Source of the DNA: Actinoplanes aureus
GTDB lineage: Bacteria > Actinomycetota > Actinomycetes > Mycobacteriales > Micromonosporaceae
Reading direction: 5' to 3'
Assembly: GCF_015704865.1 (NCBI RefSeq)
Contig: NZ_JADQTO010000020.1
Location: 1-64,000, forward strand
DNA length: 64,000 nucleotides
The translations under genes and the position numbers were made by a program. The notes beneath the pieces were generated by a model, which saw only the letters and a list, made by a program, of their open reading frames with translations, had not been told where the DNA came from and searched no databases. Positions 1 through 17,193 of the stretch are shown here, piece after piece; the first letter of the stretch is position 1; each line of letters starts with the position of its first letter.

Positions 1-2
1 TG

Positions 3-9067
<9,065 letters not shown>

Positions 9068-9071
<4 letters not shown>

Positions 9072-10306
9072 CGGCCGGCCACTTCGAACTCGGGGACATC
9101 CCGCCGCTGGGCGTGGTGCCCCGCCAGATGTACGCCTCGGTGATCCGGCCGGAACGGTACGGCCCGCCGACCGACGCGTTCCGCACCGAGCTGGTCGACG
9201 TCCCGCCGCTCGGGCCCGGGCAGGTGATGGTGATGATGATGGCCGCGGGCGTCAACTACAACAACGTCTGGGCCGCCCTCGGCAAGCCCCTCGACGTGAT
9301 CGCCGCCCGCAGCCGGCACGACAGCACCGGGTTCCACATCGGCGGCTCCGAGGGGTCCGGGGTGGTGTGGGCGGTCGGCGAGGGCGCCCGCCAGGTGAAA
9401 CCGGGTGACCACGTGGTGCTCTCCGGCTGCCGGTGGGAGGAGTCGGCCGCCGACATCCGGGCCGGCGCCGACCCGATGACCTCCTCCACCCAGCGGGTCT
9501 GGGGGTACGAGGAGAACTACGGCGCCTTCGCCCAGTTCACCGTCGTGGACGAGTACCAGTGCCACGCCAAGCCGCCGGAGCTCACCTGGGAGGCGGCGGC
9601 CGCCTACCTGCTGACCGGGGCCACCGCGTACCGCCAGCTCTGCGGCTGGCCGCCGCACGTCGTCCAGCCGGGCGACCCGGTGCTCATCTGGGGCGGAGCG
9701 GGCGGGCTCGGCTCGATGGCGATCCAGATCGTCCGGGAGCGTGGCGGCATCCCGGTCGCCGTCGTCTCCAGCGACGACCGCAGGGAACACTGCCTGCGGC
9801 TGGGCGCGGCCGGGGTGATCGACCGGCGGGAGTTCGACCACTGGGGCCGGCTGCCGGACATCGGCGACGACGCCGCCATGGGCACCTGGCTGAAACAGGC
9901 CCGCGGGGTCGGTCAACGCTTCTGGGAGGTCCTCGGCGAACGGCGCGCCCCGCGCATCGTGCTGGAGCATCCCGGCCGGGACACCATCCCGACCTCCATG
10001 TACCTGTGCGACACCGCCGGCATGGTGGTCATCTGCGGCGGCACCAGCGGTTACAACGCCGACGTCGACCTGCGGTTCCTCTGGATGCGGCAGAAGCGGT
10101 TGCAGGGCTCGCACTTCGCCAACGTGGCCGAGTGCCGGGCGATCACCGCGCTGGTCGCGGCCGGCCGCATCGACCCCTGCCTGTCCTGGCTCGGATCCTT
10201 CGACGAGATCGGCTACGCGCACCAGCTGATGCTCGACAACGCGCAGCCGCCGGGCAACCTCGCGGCCTTGATCAACGCGCCCCGCGCCGGCATGACCACC
10301 CTCTAA
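9068..10306 (+). CDS. Crotonyl-CoA carboxylase/reductase homologue (alkylmalonyl-CoA supply)
   Basis: This 412-residue MDR-superfamily protein belongs to the CCR family, which reductively carboxylates enoyl-CoA with NADPH and CO2 to give alkylmalonyl-CoA extenders. Family marks are the GVNYNNVWAALG segment, a GGAGGLGS nucleotide-binding loop, FWEVLGE/EHPGRDT and GSHFAN near the C terminus. The CO2-site Asn (YNN), Glu (WGYEENYG) and His (GSHFAN) known from Kitasatospora CCR appear conserved, while the Phe before the Glu is Tyr. It is about 30 residues shorter than the CCR at 55.2 kb and diverged from it (GAFAQF in place of GGLAEL). The ATGA overlap with the PKS stop means the two are co-translated, so it probably makes the extender for the GAGH-type AT of that PKS. 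A plain enoyl-thioester reductase role remains possible. Confidence 0.87.
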
Positions 10307-10311
10307 ACCAG

Positions 10312-10362
10312 GCCCAACCTGAGTGCTGTCTCGCGGGTCTTGAGACAGCACTCAGGTTGGGC
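10312..10362. terminator. Perfect hairpin, bidirectional terminator between convergent genes
   Basis: Positions 10312-10332 and 10342-10362 are perfect reverse complements (21 bp) around a 9-nt loop. The hairpin lies between the CCR stop at 10306 and the convergent phosphopantetheinyl transferase stop at 10362, whose last base it includes. There is no clear U-run, which is common for GC-rich actinomycete terminators. It would close both transcripts. Confidence 0.85.
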
Positions 10363-11021
10363 TAGTCCGGGATCGTCACCGCGGTTAGGACGAGCCCTGC
10401 GGTCACGAGGTAGCGGCCGTGCAGTTCGGTGAGTTCCGGGCCCCCGTCACGGCGGGTGCCGGGAACGTGGATCCGCGCGGTGAACGCGCGCGTACCCGGG
10501 TCGATGGTCAGGCTCGCGTCCTCGAACCCGAGCCACCGGCGGGTGAGCGGGAACCACGCCTTGTAGACCGACTCCTTGGCGCTGAACAGCAACCGGTCCC
10601 AGTGGGTCGCGGGGTGCTGCCCGGCCAGGCCGGTGAGCTGCTCCGCGTCGCCGTTCGCGGTGACCGCGTCCAGCACTCCGTCCGGCAGGGGCAGATGGGG
10701 TTCGGCGTCGATGCCGACCGCGGCGATGTCGGTGGCCGGCGCCACGGCCGCGCCGCGGTAGCCGGCGCAGTGCGTGATGCTGCCGACGACTCCCGGCGGC
10801 CACTGCGGCTCGCGGCGCTCGCCGGGGCGGATCGGCGCCGGGGGACGGCCGAGTTGCCGCAGCGCCTCGCGGGCGCACCGCCGGGCGGTGATGAACTCGC
10901 GGCGGCGGCTCTCGACGGCGTTGGCGATCAGGTCCGCCTCGCCCGGATGGGCCTCCTCGTCCGGGTGGTCGGCGAACGCCTCGACGGCCACGACGCCCCG
11001 GGGCAGCAACTGCTCGATCAT
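10362..11021 (-). CDS. Sfp/EntD-type 4'-phosphopantetheinyl transferase
   Basis: This 219-residue protein transfers phosphopantetheine from CoA to the conserved Ser of carrier domains, and so would activate the PKS and NRPS carriers of this window. The family motifs are VGIDAEPH (Mg/CoA-binding Asp and Glu) and LLFSAKESVYKAW (FSxKESxxKxW), preceded by RRCAREAL and ITHCAGY typical of the EntD/actinomycete branch. Length matches the family (about 220-230). I chose ATG at 11021 because it makes a 4-nt ATGA overlap with the metallophosphoesterase stop; the frame stays open upstream but that stretch has no family similarity and lies over the phosphoesterase. It is convergent with the PKS-CCR operon across a hairpin. 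Confidence 0.93.
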   Translation of the reverse strand: MIEQLLPRGVVAVEAFADHPDEEAHPGEADLIANAVESRRREFITARRCAREALRQLGRPPAPIRPGERREPQWPPGVVGSITHCAGYRGAAVAPATDIAAVGIDAEPHLPLPDGVLDAVTANGDAEQLTGLAGQHPATHWDRLLFSAKESVYKAWFPLTRRWLGFEDASLTIDPGTRAFTARIHVPGTRRDGGPELTELHGRYLVTAGLVLTAVTIPD

Positions 11022-11857
11022 CGTTTCTCGCCGAGGATGCGGTGCAGCAGCCGGGGTGGCTGGGCACGCCGGCGCCACTCGCGGGGATAGCCGAGCGACA
11101 CCTCCTGGAAATGCACCCCGTCGTAGCGGGTGGTGCGCGGGATGTGCAGGTGGCCGTAGACCGCCGCTACGGCCCGGAAGCGCACGTGCCAGTCGGCGGT
11201 GCGCTCGGTGCCGCACCACTGCGCGAACTCGGGGTGCCACAGCACGTCGGTCGGTTGCCGCACCAGCGGCCAGTGGCTGAGCAGGAGGGTGGGCCGGGCC
11301 GGGTCGATCGCGGCGAGCCGGCGCTCGGTGAGGGCGACCCGGTCCCAGCACCACGACTCGCGATCCGGGTACGGGTCGGGATGCAGCAGCACCTCGTCGG
11401 TGCAGACCACACCCGCGTCGTACGCCTTGCGCAGCGACTCCTCCTTGGTGTGCGTCCCCGGGGCACGGAACGAGTAGTCGTAGAGCAGGAACAGCGGGAC
11501 CACCACGACCGGACCGCCGGCACCGGTCCAGACCGGGTAGGGGTCCTCTGGTGTGACTACCCCGTTGTCCCGGCACATCCGCACCAGCGCCCGGTACCGC
11601 GGCTCGCCGCGCAGCTGGACCGGGTCGTGCGGATGGGACCAGAGTTCGTGGTTCCCGGGTGCCCAGACGACCGTGCCGAACCGGCTGCGCAGCAGGCGCA
11701 GCGTCCGCTCGACGTCCTCGAAGAGGTCGGCGACGTCCCCGGCGACGAGCAGCCAGTCGTCGTCGGACTCGGGTTCCAGGCGGTCCAGGAGAGCCCGGTT
11801 GTCCGCGTACGAGACATGCAGGTCACTGATGGCGAAGAGCGATCCCCGTCCAGGCAC
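11018..11857 (-). CDS. Calcineurin-like metallophosphoesterase
   Basis: This is a 279-residue predicted binuclear-metal phosphoesterase. All five signature blocks are visible: DLH near residue 12, GDVAD, GNHE, SHWP and GHLH near the C terminus, so the active site looks intact. The start is GTG at 11857, preceded by a GGGAA-type ribosome site. It overlaps the downstream phosphopantetheinyl transferase by ATGA. The same pairing of a metallophosphoesterase with a carrier-protein PPTase recurs in actinomycetes. The substrate is not known; removal of phosphopantetheine or hydrolysis of a CoA-derived metabolite is only a guess from the pairing. Confidence 0.85.
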   Translation of the reverse strand: MPGRGSLFAISDLHVSYADNRALLDRLEPESDDDWLLVAGDVADLFEDVERTLRLLRSRFGTVVWAPGNHELWSHPHDPVQLRGEPRYRALVRMCRDNGVVTPEDPYPVWTGAGGPVVVVPLFLLYDYSFRAPGTHTKEESLRKAYDAGVVCTDEVLLHPDPYPDRESWCWDRVALTERRLAAIDPARPTLLLSHWPLVRQPTDVLWHPEFAQWCGTERTADWHVRFRAVAAVYGHLHIPRTTRYDGVHFQEVSLGYPREWRRRAQPPRLLHRILGEKR

Positions 11858-11983
11858 CGGCGGTTCCCTTTCCCGTTTGCCACAGCGCGCTGCTGAGCGC
11901 CACGTTCATCGGTCGGTGGAGCAGGCCGGGCTCGGAACGAGCGTGAGGGGACGCTCGCCCCGGGCCCGGCCGCACAGCTGTGG

Positions 11984-12622
11984 TCACCCGCAGCCGTGGA
12001 CCCAGTTCCAGCCGATGAAGGAGTGCCGCAGCGTCACGCTCTGCTCGCAGCGGGCGGTGCCGTCCCCGTTCAGCACGACCTTGGAGTCGTGGACGTTGTA
12101 GTACCAGTTCCCGGTGGCGTCGAAGATGCCCTGGTAGGAGAACTCGGCGTGGTGGTTGTACTCGGCGGCGGGGCACGCGCCGGCGCAGCCACCACTGCCG
12201 GTCGCCGACACCAATGACCAGCCGGCGTTCCACGGTTCGCGGTTGTTGTGCGTGGACCGCGTCGAGGACGACGAGGTCACCTGGCCGCCGGCCGTGGTCG
12301 CGGTGCTGTCGGTGTAGAGCGCCGTCATGACGATGCCGCAGCAGTCGTACATCTGGGAGTAGGTGTGGAACGGCGCCGCGGCCGCCGTCCGCGCCGCCGG
12401 GGACGCGGCGACGACCTTGGCGGGACCGGTGATGACCTGGCAGTCCGGGCCGATGGTGACCGACTGGCGGACGGCTTTGCCGGCCGGCGGGGCGGGCGAG
12501 CTGCCGGTCAGGCGCAGTGTGCCGCACGACTGGTCGGGCGTGGGGGCCGACGCGGCCGCCGGCCCGGGCGCGAGGAAGACCGCGGCGGCTGCGAGCGCCA
12601 GCGCCACAAAAGTACGTCGCAT
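11984..12622 (-). CDS. Small secreted Cys-containing protein, unknown function
   Basis: This 212-residue protein has a clear Sec signal peptide: MRR, a hydrophobic Ala/Leu/Val stretch to about residue 20, then a PGPAAASA cleavage region. The mature part is rich in Ser, Thr, Gly and aromatic residues and contains eight Cys (in QSC, PDC, DCC, GGC, GAC, RCE and HGCG contexts), enough for four disulfides. I recognise no enzyme motif. A GGGAG ribosome site sits before the ATG. It lies 98 nt downstream of the GST-like gene and 126 nt upstream of the phosphoesterase, so it may be transcribed separately. It is probably not part of either biosynthetic pathway. Confidence 0.7.
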   Translation of the reverse strand: MRRTFVALALAAAAVFLAPGPAAASAPTPDQSCGTLRLTGSSPAPPAGKAVRQSVTIGPDCQVITGPAKVVAASPAARTAAAAPFHTYSQMYDCCGIVMTALYTDSTATTAGGQVTSSSSTRSTHNNREPWNAGWSLVSATGSGGCAGACPAAEYNHHAEFSYQGIFDATGNWYYNVHDSKVVLNGDGTARCEQSVTLRHSFIGWNWVHGCG

Positions 12623-12720
12623 GCGTTACTCCCTGGTTGACTGCCGGCTACGTTAGGCATTCGCGCCCGGATGGGACAGGGCAGCCACAAAGACCTCGAT
12701 ATCGCCTATGCCGTCGCCGT

Positions 12721-13683
12721 TCAGTCGTTCACCAGGGAGTCCAGCAGGGGGCCGGCCGGGACGATGCCGGTCGGGTTCAGCCACGGGTGCGTACGGAAAT
12801 AGTGGTTCTTGATCTGCCCGAAGTCGGTGGTCTCCCGGAACGCGGGCATCCGGTACAGGTCCCGGAAGTACACGCGCAACCGTGGGTAGTCCGCGATCCG
12901 GCGCAGGTTCGCCTTGAAGTGGGTGAAGTAGACCGCGTCGAAGCGGGCCAGCGTGACGTAGAACCGGATGTCGGGCTCGGTGAGCCGGTCCCCGAACAGG
13001 TACCGGCGGTCGGCCAGCCGTTCCTCGAGCTGGTCGAGCGCCTCGAACAACCGGCTGACCTCCCGCTCGTACTCCGCCTGGTTCCGGGCGAAGCCGCACC
13101 GGTACGGGCCGTCGTGCACCCGGGTGAAGAGGAACTCGTGGAACTCGTCGATCTCGGCGCGCGACTCCTCCGGATAGAGGTCGATCTCGTTGGTGGCGAA
13201 CTTGTCGAACGCGGTGGCCAGGTCGGTGCTCAGGGTCCGGTAGTCGTTGCAGACGATCCGGCCGGTGACGCGGTCCCAGAGGGCGGGCACCGAGACGTGG
13301 CTGTCGTAGTCGGGATCGGTCGCCTGGTACGCCTCGGAGAGGAAGGCGAAGCCGTTCACCTCGTCCAGCCCGTGTCCCTGGCCTTCGCGGAACGCCCACC
13401 CGCGACCGTCGCGCAGCGGGTCGGCGACCGAGATGGTGACCGCGTCCCGCAGGCCCTTCAGGTGCAGCACGATCGTGGAGCGCTGGGAGAACGGGCACGG
13501 CGCGGCCACGTACAGGTGATAGCGCCCGGGCTCGGCCGGGTAGCCGCTGGAACCGTCGGCGGTGATCCGCCCGCGGAACGCCGGATCGGTGCGTTGCAGC
13601 ACCTCACCGGCCCGGTTCTTGGGCAGGTAGGGTCCGAACTCGTCGAAGTCAGCCGGCGATGCGGCACGTGGGCTGACAGTCAT
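12721..13683 (-). CDS. Glutathionyl-hydroquinone reductase-like (Xi-class GST / ECM4-YqjG family) protein
   Basis: This 320-residue thioredoxin-fold/GST protein resembles the Xi class, which reductively cleaves glutathionyl-hydroquinones. It has a CPFSQR catalytic-Cys motif near residue 57 (the family usually has CPWAHR), the NDYRT segment, and the C-terminal GST region LFGDRLTEPDIRFYVTLARFD. Length fits the family (about 320). ATG at 13683 is chosen because it is preceded by GGAGG and overlaps the ABC-ATPase stop (ATGA, 13680-13683). As actinomycetes use mycothiol rather than glutathione, the true thiol is uncertain. As last gene of the cyclitol/terpenoid operon, it may protect against or process a quinone-type intermediate; that role is inference. 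Confidence 0.85.
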   Translation of the reverse strand: MTVSPRAASPADFDEFGPYLPKNRAGEVLQRTDPAFRGRITADGSSGYPAEPGRYHLYVAAPCPFSQRSTIVLHLKGLRDAVTISVADPLRDGRGWAFREGQGHGLDEVNGFAFLSEAYQATDPDYDSHVSVPALWDRVTGRIVCNDYRTLSTDLATAFDKFATNEIDLYPEESRAEIDEFHEFLFTRVHDGPYRCGFARNQAEYEREVSRLFEALDQLEERLADRRYLFGDRLTEPDIRFYVTLARFDAVYFTHFKANLRRIADYPRLRVYFRDLYRMPAFRETTDFGQIKNHYFRTHPWLNPTGIVPAGPLLDSLVND

Positions 13684-15374
13684 GGGTGGATACCTCCTGG
13701 GGGAACGGTAGCTGCGGGGGAGACGGCGGGTGGCGGCGGATTCCGGCGCCCGGGGGCGGCGGCGACCAGCGCCACGGTGTAGGGATGTGACGGCTTCTCC
13801 AGTGTCTCGGCGGCCGGGCCCTCCTCGACGGTACGGCCGTGCCGTAGCACCAGTACCCGGTCCGCCACCTGTCGGACCGCGCCGAGGTCGTGCGAGATGA
13901 ACAGGCAGCCGAGTCCCAGTTCGGCCTGTACGTCGACGATCAGCTGGAGAATCTGGGCCTGCACGGCGGCGTCGAGCGCCGAGGCCGGCTCGTCGCAGAT
14001 CAACAGATCCGGCCGGACCACGAAGGCCCGGGCCAGGACGACCCGCTGGCACTCGCCGCCGGACAGCTCCCGTGGTCGCCGGCGCAGCAGCGTGACGGGC
14101 AGGTGCACGAGGTCGGCGGCCTCGCGGACCCGCGCCGCGCGCTCCGACCGGCCGGTCAACCGTAGCGCGCGTACCGGTTCGGCGATCGCGTCACCGGCTC
14201 TCATCTGTGGATCCAGGGCCGCGTACGGATCCTGGAACACCAGTTGCGCGCGGCGCCGGAAGGCGCGCATGCCGGCACCGCGGAGCCCGGCCAGGTCCGC
14301 GCCGTCGAACAGCACCCGGCCGGCGGTGGGCGTGGTGAGCCGCAGCGCGAGCGCGGCCAGTGTGGACTTGCCGGCGCCGGACTCACCCACCACACCCAGG
14401 GTCTCGCCACGGTGGACGACCGCGCTGACGCCGTCGAGGGCCGGCACCGGCTCGTCGGCCCGGTGGGCCGGCGGGTAGATCCGGCTCACCCGGTCCAGCC
14501 GCAGCAGCTCAGCGGGCCGGCCACGCTTCTCCTGGCGCCCCTGCGCGCGGGCCGGCGGCAAGGCCGCCGACCCCGGTCGCAGCCGCGCGGTACGCAGGTG
14601 GGGCGCCGCCGCCATCAGGGACCGGGTGACCGGATGCTCGCCGGCGGAGGCCAGCCGCCGGATCGGGCCGGCTTCCACGGTCCGGCCGGCGGCCATCACG
14701 ACACCCCACTCGGCGCGCTCGATCGCCAGACCGACGTCGTGGGTCACCAGAATCAGGGTCCGCCCGGTGCCGGTGGTGACGGCGGCGAGGTCATCCAGAA
14801 CGCCGGCCTGCGCGACCACGTCGACGGCGCTTGTCGGCTCGTCCGCCAGGATGAGTTCGGGTTCGGCGGCCAGGGCCGCGGCGGCGAGGGCACGCTGGCG
14901 CATACCCCCGGAGAGCTCGTGCGGGTAGCGTGCCGCCACGCTTTCCGGGTCGGGCAGCCCGGCGGACCGCAGCAGGCCGATGGCCCGGCGACCGGCCTCC
15001 GCCCGCCCGGCCAGACCGTGGATCAGCAGCGCCTCGGCGACCTGCACGCCGATGGGCAGGACCGGGTTGAGCGCGACCGCCGGGTCCTGCGGGATGGTGC
15101 CGATCCGCCGGCCGCGCAGCCGGCGCCGGGTTGCCTCGTCCATCCGGTGCAGGGCGAGACCGTCGAACCAGATCTCGCCGCCGGTCCGCGCTTCCGGGGG
15201 CAGCAGGCCGGTGATGGCGGCCACCAGGGTGCTCTTGCCGGACCCGGACGGACCCAGGACGGCCACGGTGGTGCCGGCCGGCGCGTCGAGATCCACGCTG
15301 GTCAGGATCTCCGCGCCGGCGGCGGGGTACGACACGGTGAGGCCGCGGATCCGCAGCAGGGGCTCCGCCGTCAT
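13680..15374 (-). CDS. ABC transporter ATPase, fused DppD-DppF type (peptide/nickel family)
   Basis: This 564-residue protein carries two complete nucleotide-binding domains in one chain. The N half has Walker A GPSGSGKST, signature LSGGMRQR and Walker B ILADEP; the C half has GESGAGKST, LSGGECQR and LICDEP. The HPYT segment near the C terminus is typical of oligopeptide/dipeptide ATPases. It energises the two permeases encoded just upstream (ATGA overlap at 15371-15374) together with the lipoprotein at 17.2-18.8 kb, making a complete Dpp/Opp-like importer in one operon. Fused DppD-DppF ATPases are common in actinomycetes. The substrate is unknown. The poly-Pro/Ala tail is low complexity. Confidence 0.93.
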   Translation of the reverse strand: MTAEPLLRIRGLTVSYPAAGAEILTSVDLDAPAGTTVAVLGPSGSGKSTLVAAITGLLPPEARTGGEIWFDGLALHRMDEATRRRLRGRRIGTIPQDPAVALNPVLPIGVQVAEALLIHGLAGRAEAGRRAIGLLRSAGLPDPESVAARYPHELSGGMRQRALAAAALAAEPELILADEPTSAVDVVAQAGVLDDLAAVTTGTGRTLILVTHDVGLAIERAEWGVVMAAGRTVEAGPIRRLASAGEHPVTRSLMAAAPHLRTARLRPGSAALPPARAQGRQEKRGRPAELLRLDRVSRIYPPAHRADEPVPALDGVSAVVHRGETLGVVGESGAGKSTLAALALRLTTPTAGRVLFDGADLAGLRGAGMRAFRRRAQLVFQDPYAALDPQMRAGDAIAEPVRALRLTGRSERAARVREAADLVHLPVTLLRRRPRELSGGECQRVVLARAFVVRPDLLICDEPASALDAAVQAQILQLIVDVQAELGLGCLFISHDLGAVRQVADRVLVLRHGRTVEEGPAAETLEKPSHPYTVALVAAAPGRRNPPPPAVSPAATVPPGGIHP

Positions 15375-16219
15375 TGCACCGCCAGCCGATCCTGGGCCGC
15401 GCGGCCGAGCGCCGTGGTGGCGAGCACGGTGATGGCCACGGCCACGCCCGGGAAGGTGCTTAGCCACCAGGCTTCCGCCAGGTTGGCCCGGCCGGCCGCG
15501 GCGAGCATGCCCCAGTCGGCCGCCGGCGGGCGGGGACCGAAGCCCAGGAAGCTGAGCGAGGACGACTCCAGCATGGCGACACCGAAGCCGAGCACGGCCA
15601 GCGACAGTGCCGGCCCGCCGATGTTGGGCAACACGTGGCGCAGGAGCAGCCCGGCGGGCCGCACCCCGCTCACCGTCGCCGCCATGACGTACGGGCGGGT
15701 ACGCACGCGCAGGACGTCGCCCCGGACGAGGCGGGCGAACGTGGCGATGTTGGAGACGCCCACCGCGATCGCCAGCCGGGTGGGTGAGCTGCCGAGCACC
15801 GCGATCGCGCCGAGGGCGAGCAGCAACGCCGGGAAGGCGAGCATGATGTCGACGAAGCGCATCAGCACCGCGTCGACGGCGCCGTCGAACAGGCCGGCCA
15901 CCAGCCCGACGAGCGTGCCGGCCACCAGGGCGAGGAGGGTGGCGGCGGCGCCGACCAGCACGGACAGGCGGCTGCCGTGGATGATCCGGCTCAGCAGGTC
16001 CCGGCCGAGCTCGTCGGTGCCGAGCAGATGACCGTGCCCGGGAGGCAGCAGTGCCGCGTCGGGCGCCACCGCGTCCGGCGGATGCGGGGCCAGCAGGTCC
16101 GGCATCACCACGCAGGCCAGCACCGTCAGCAGGACCAGGCCGGAACCGATCAGTGTGGCCGGCGGCATTCGCCGCCGGGGGGCGTCGGGGCGGCGCTGCA
16201 ACGCCGCCAGCAGCGTCAT
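15371..16219 (-). CDS. ABC transporter permease, DppC type
   Basis: This 282-residue inner-membrane protein has an N-terminal membrane segment, a periplasmic part with the DppC hallmark LLGTDELGRDLLSR, and several further hydrophobic helices. An EAA-like loop lies around ARLVRGDVLRVR...YVMAATVSG, followed by RHVLPN and SSLSFLGFG, both typical of the family. I chose ATG at 16219 because it forms an ATGA overlap with the DppB-type permease stop; GTG at 16225 is possible and adds two residues. It would form a heterodimeric channel with the upstream DppB-type protein. It is part of the complete importer inside the terpenoid/cyclitol operon. Confidence 0.92.
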   Translation of the reverse strand: MTLLAALQRRPDAPRRRMPPATLIGSGLVLLTVLACVVMPDLLAPHPPDAVAPDAALLPPGHGHLLGTDELGRDLLSRIIHGSRLSVLVGAAATLLALVAGTLVGLVAGLFDGAVDAVLMRFVDIMLAFPALLLALGAIAVLGSSPTRLAIAVGVSNIATFARLVRGDVLRVRTRPYVMAATVSGVRPAGLLLRHVLPNIGGPALSLAVLGFGVAMLESSSLSFLGFGPRPPAADWGMLAAAGRANLAEAWWLSTFPGVAVAITVLATTALGRAAQDRLAVQ

Positions 16220-17193
16220 CGCCACACCGCCGTCGAGACGACCCGGGGATCGAGGTACGTGTAGAGCACGTCGACCAGCAGACTGATCAGGATCATCGTG
16301 ACACCGAGGAACGCGGCGATGCCCTGGAGCACCGGGTAGTCGTGGTGCTGGAGCGCGTTGACGATCAATCGGCCCAGCCCCGGCCGCCCGAAGATGGTCT
16401 CCGCGACGACGGCGCCGCCGAGCAGACTGCCCACCGTGGTTCCGGTCAGGGTGACCACCGGTACCGCGGTGTTGCGCAGCATGTGCCGTAACAGCACGCG
16501 GGTCCGGGTGGCGCCTTTGGCGCGCGCCATGAGCACGTACGACTCGCGCTCCGCGGTGCGCAGACCGGAACCGAGCACGTGGGCGATGACGCCGGCCAGC
16601 GGCAGCGCCAGCGTCACGGCCGGCAGGATGGTGGCGCGCGGTCCGGTACTGCCCAGGGCCGGAACCAGGCCGAGGTGGAACGAGAAGATCTGCAGCAGCA
16701 GCGTCGCCACCCAGTAGGCCGGCAGCGACATCGCCAGCACGGGCAGTCGCGACAGCACCGCCCGCAGCACGCGCGACCCGGTCAGCTGGCCGAGCACGGC
16801 GCCGCCGGCACCCAGGAGCAGGCCGAGGAGCAGTGCGGTGCCGGCCAGGGCCAGGCTCGGCCCGGCCGCCTCGGCGATCAGCGCGGTGACCGGCTCACCG
16901 GTCTGCAGGGACTGGCCGAGATCGCCCCGGAACAGCGCCGCCAGGAACGCCAGGTACTGATCCGGCAGCGGACGGTCCAGACGCAGCTCCTGGCGCAGGG
17001 CCGCCTCCCGCTCCGGATCGACGAAGGCGCCGCCGGTGCCCAGCATGATCTGCACCGGATCGCCGGGGATCAGGTGCACGATGCCGAACGCCACGGTCAC
17101 CACCCCGAGCAGTACCGGCACCGCGGCGTACAGCCGGCGCCGCAACATCCGCCACCGGATCCCGGACCGGTCACCCGGCCGGGGCCGCCTCAT
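16216..17193 (-). CDS. ABC transporter permease, DppB type
   Basis: This 325-residue protein is an integral membrane component of a peptide-type importer. It begins with a basic stretch and a first helix (AAVPVLLGVVTVAFGIVHLIPGDP), in which HLIPGDP is the DppB/OppB mark, followed by DLGQSLQTG and five more hydrophobic segments. The EAA loop YVLMARAKGATRTRVLLRHMLRN is well conserved. The ATG follows the TAG stop of the substrate-binding lipoprotein with no gap, and its own stop overlaps the next permease, so the importer genes are translated together. The transported solute cannot be inferred; a nutrient, a signal or a shunt product are all possible. Confidence 0.92.
   Translation of the reverse strand: MRRPRPGDRSGIRWRMLRRRLYAAVPVLLGVVTVAFGIVHLIPGDPVQIMLGTGGAFVDPEREAALRQELRLDRPLPDQYLAFLAALFRGDLGQSLQTGEPVTALIAEAAGPSLALAGTALLLGLLLGAGGAVLGQLTGSRVLRAVLSRLPVLAMSLPAYWVATLLLQIFSFHLGLVPALGSTGPRATILPAVTLALPLAGVIAHVLGSGLRTAERESYVLMARAKGATRTRVLLRHMLRNTAVPVVTLTGTTVGSLLGGAVVAETIFGRPGLGRLIVNALQHHDYPVLQGIAAFLGVTMILISLLVDVLYTYLDPRVVSTAVWR

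Noticed and set aside
11022-11576. N-terminal extension of the phosphopantetheinyl transferase frame
   Set aside because: The upstream part is frame-shadow of the metallophosphoesterase; the ATG at 11021 with an ATGA overlap gives the normal family length.
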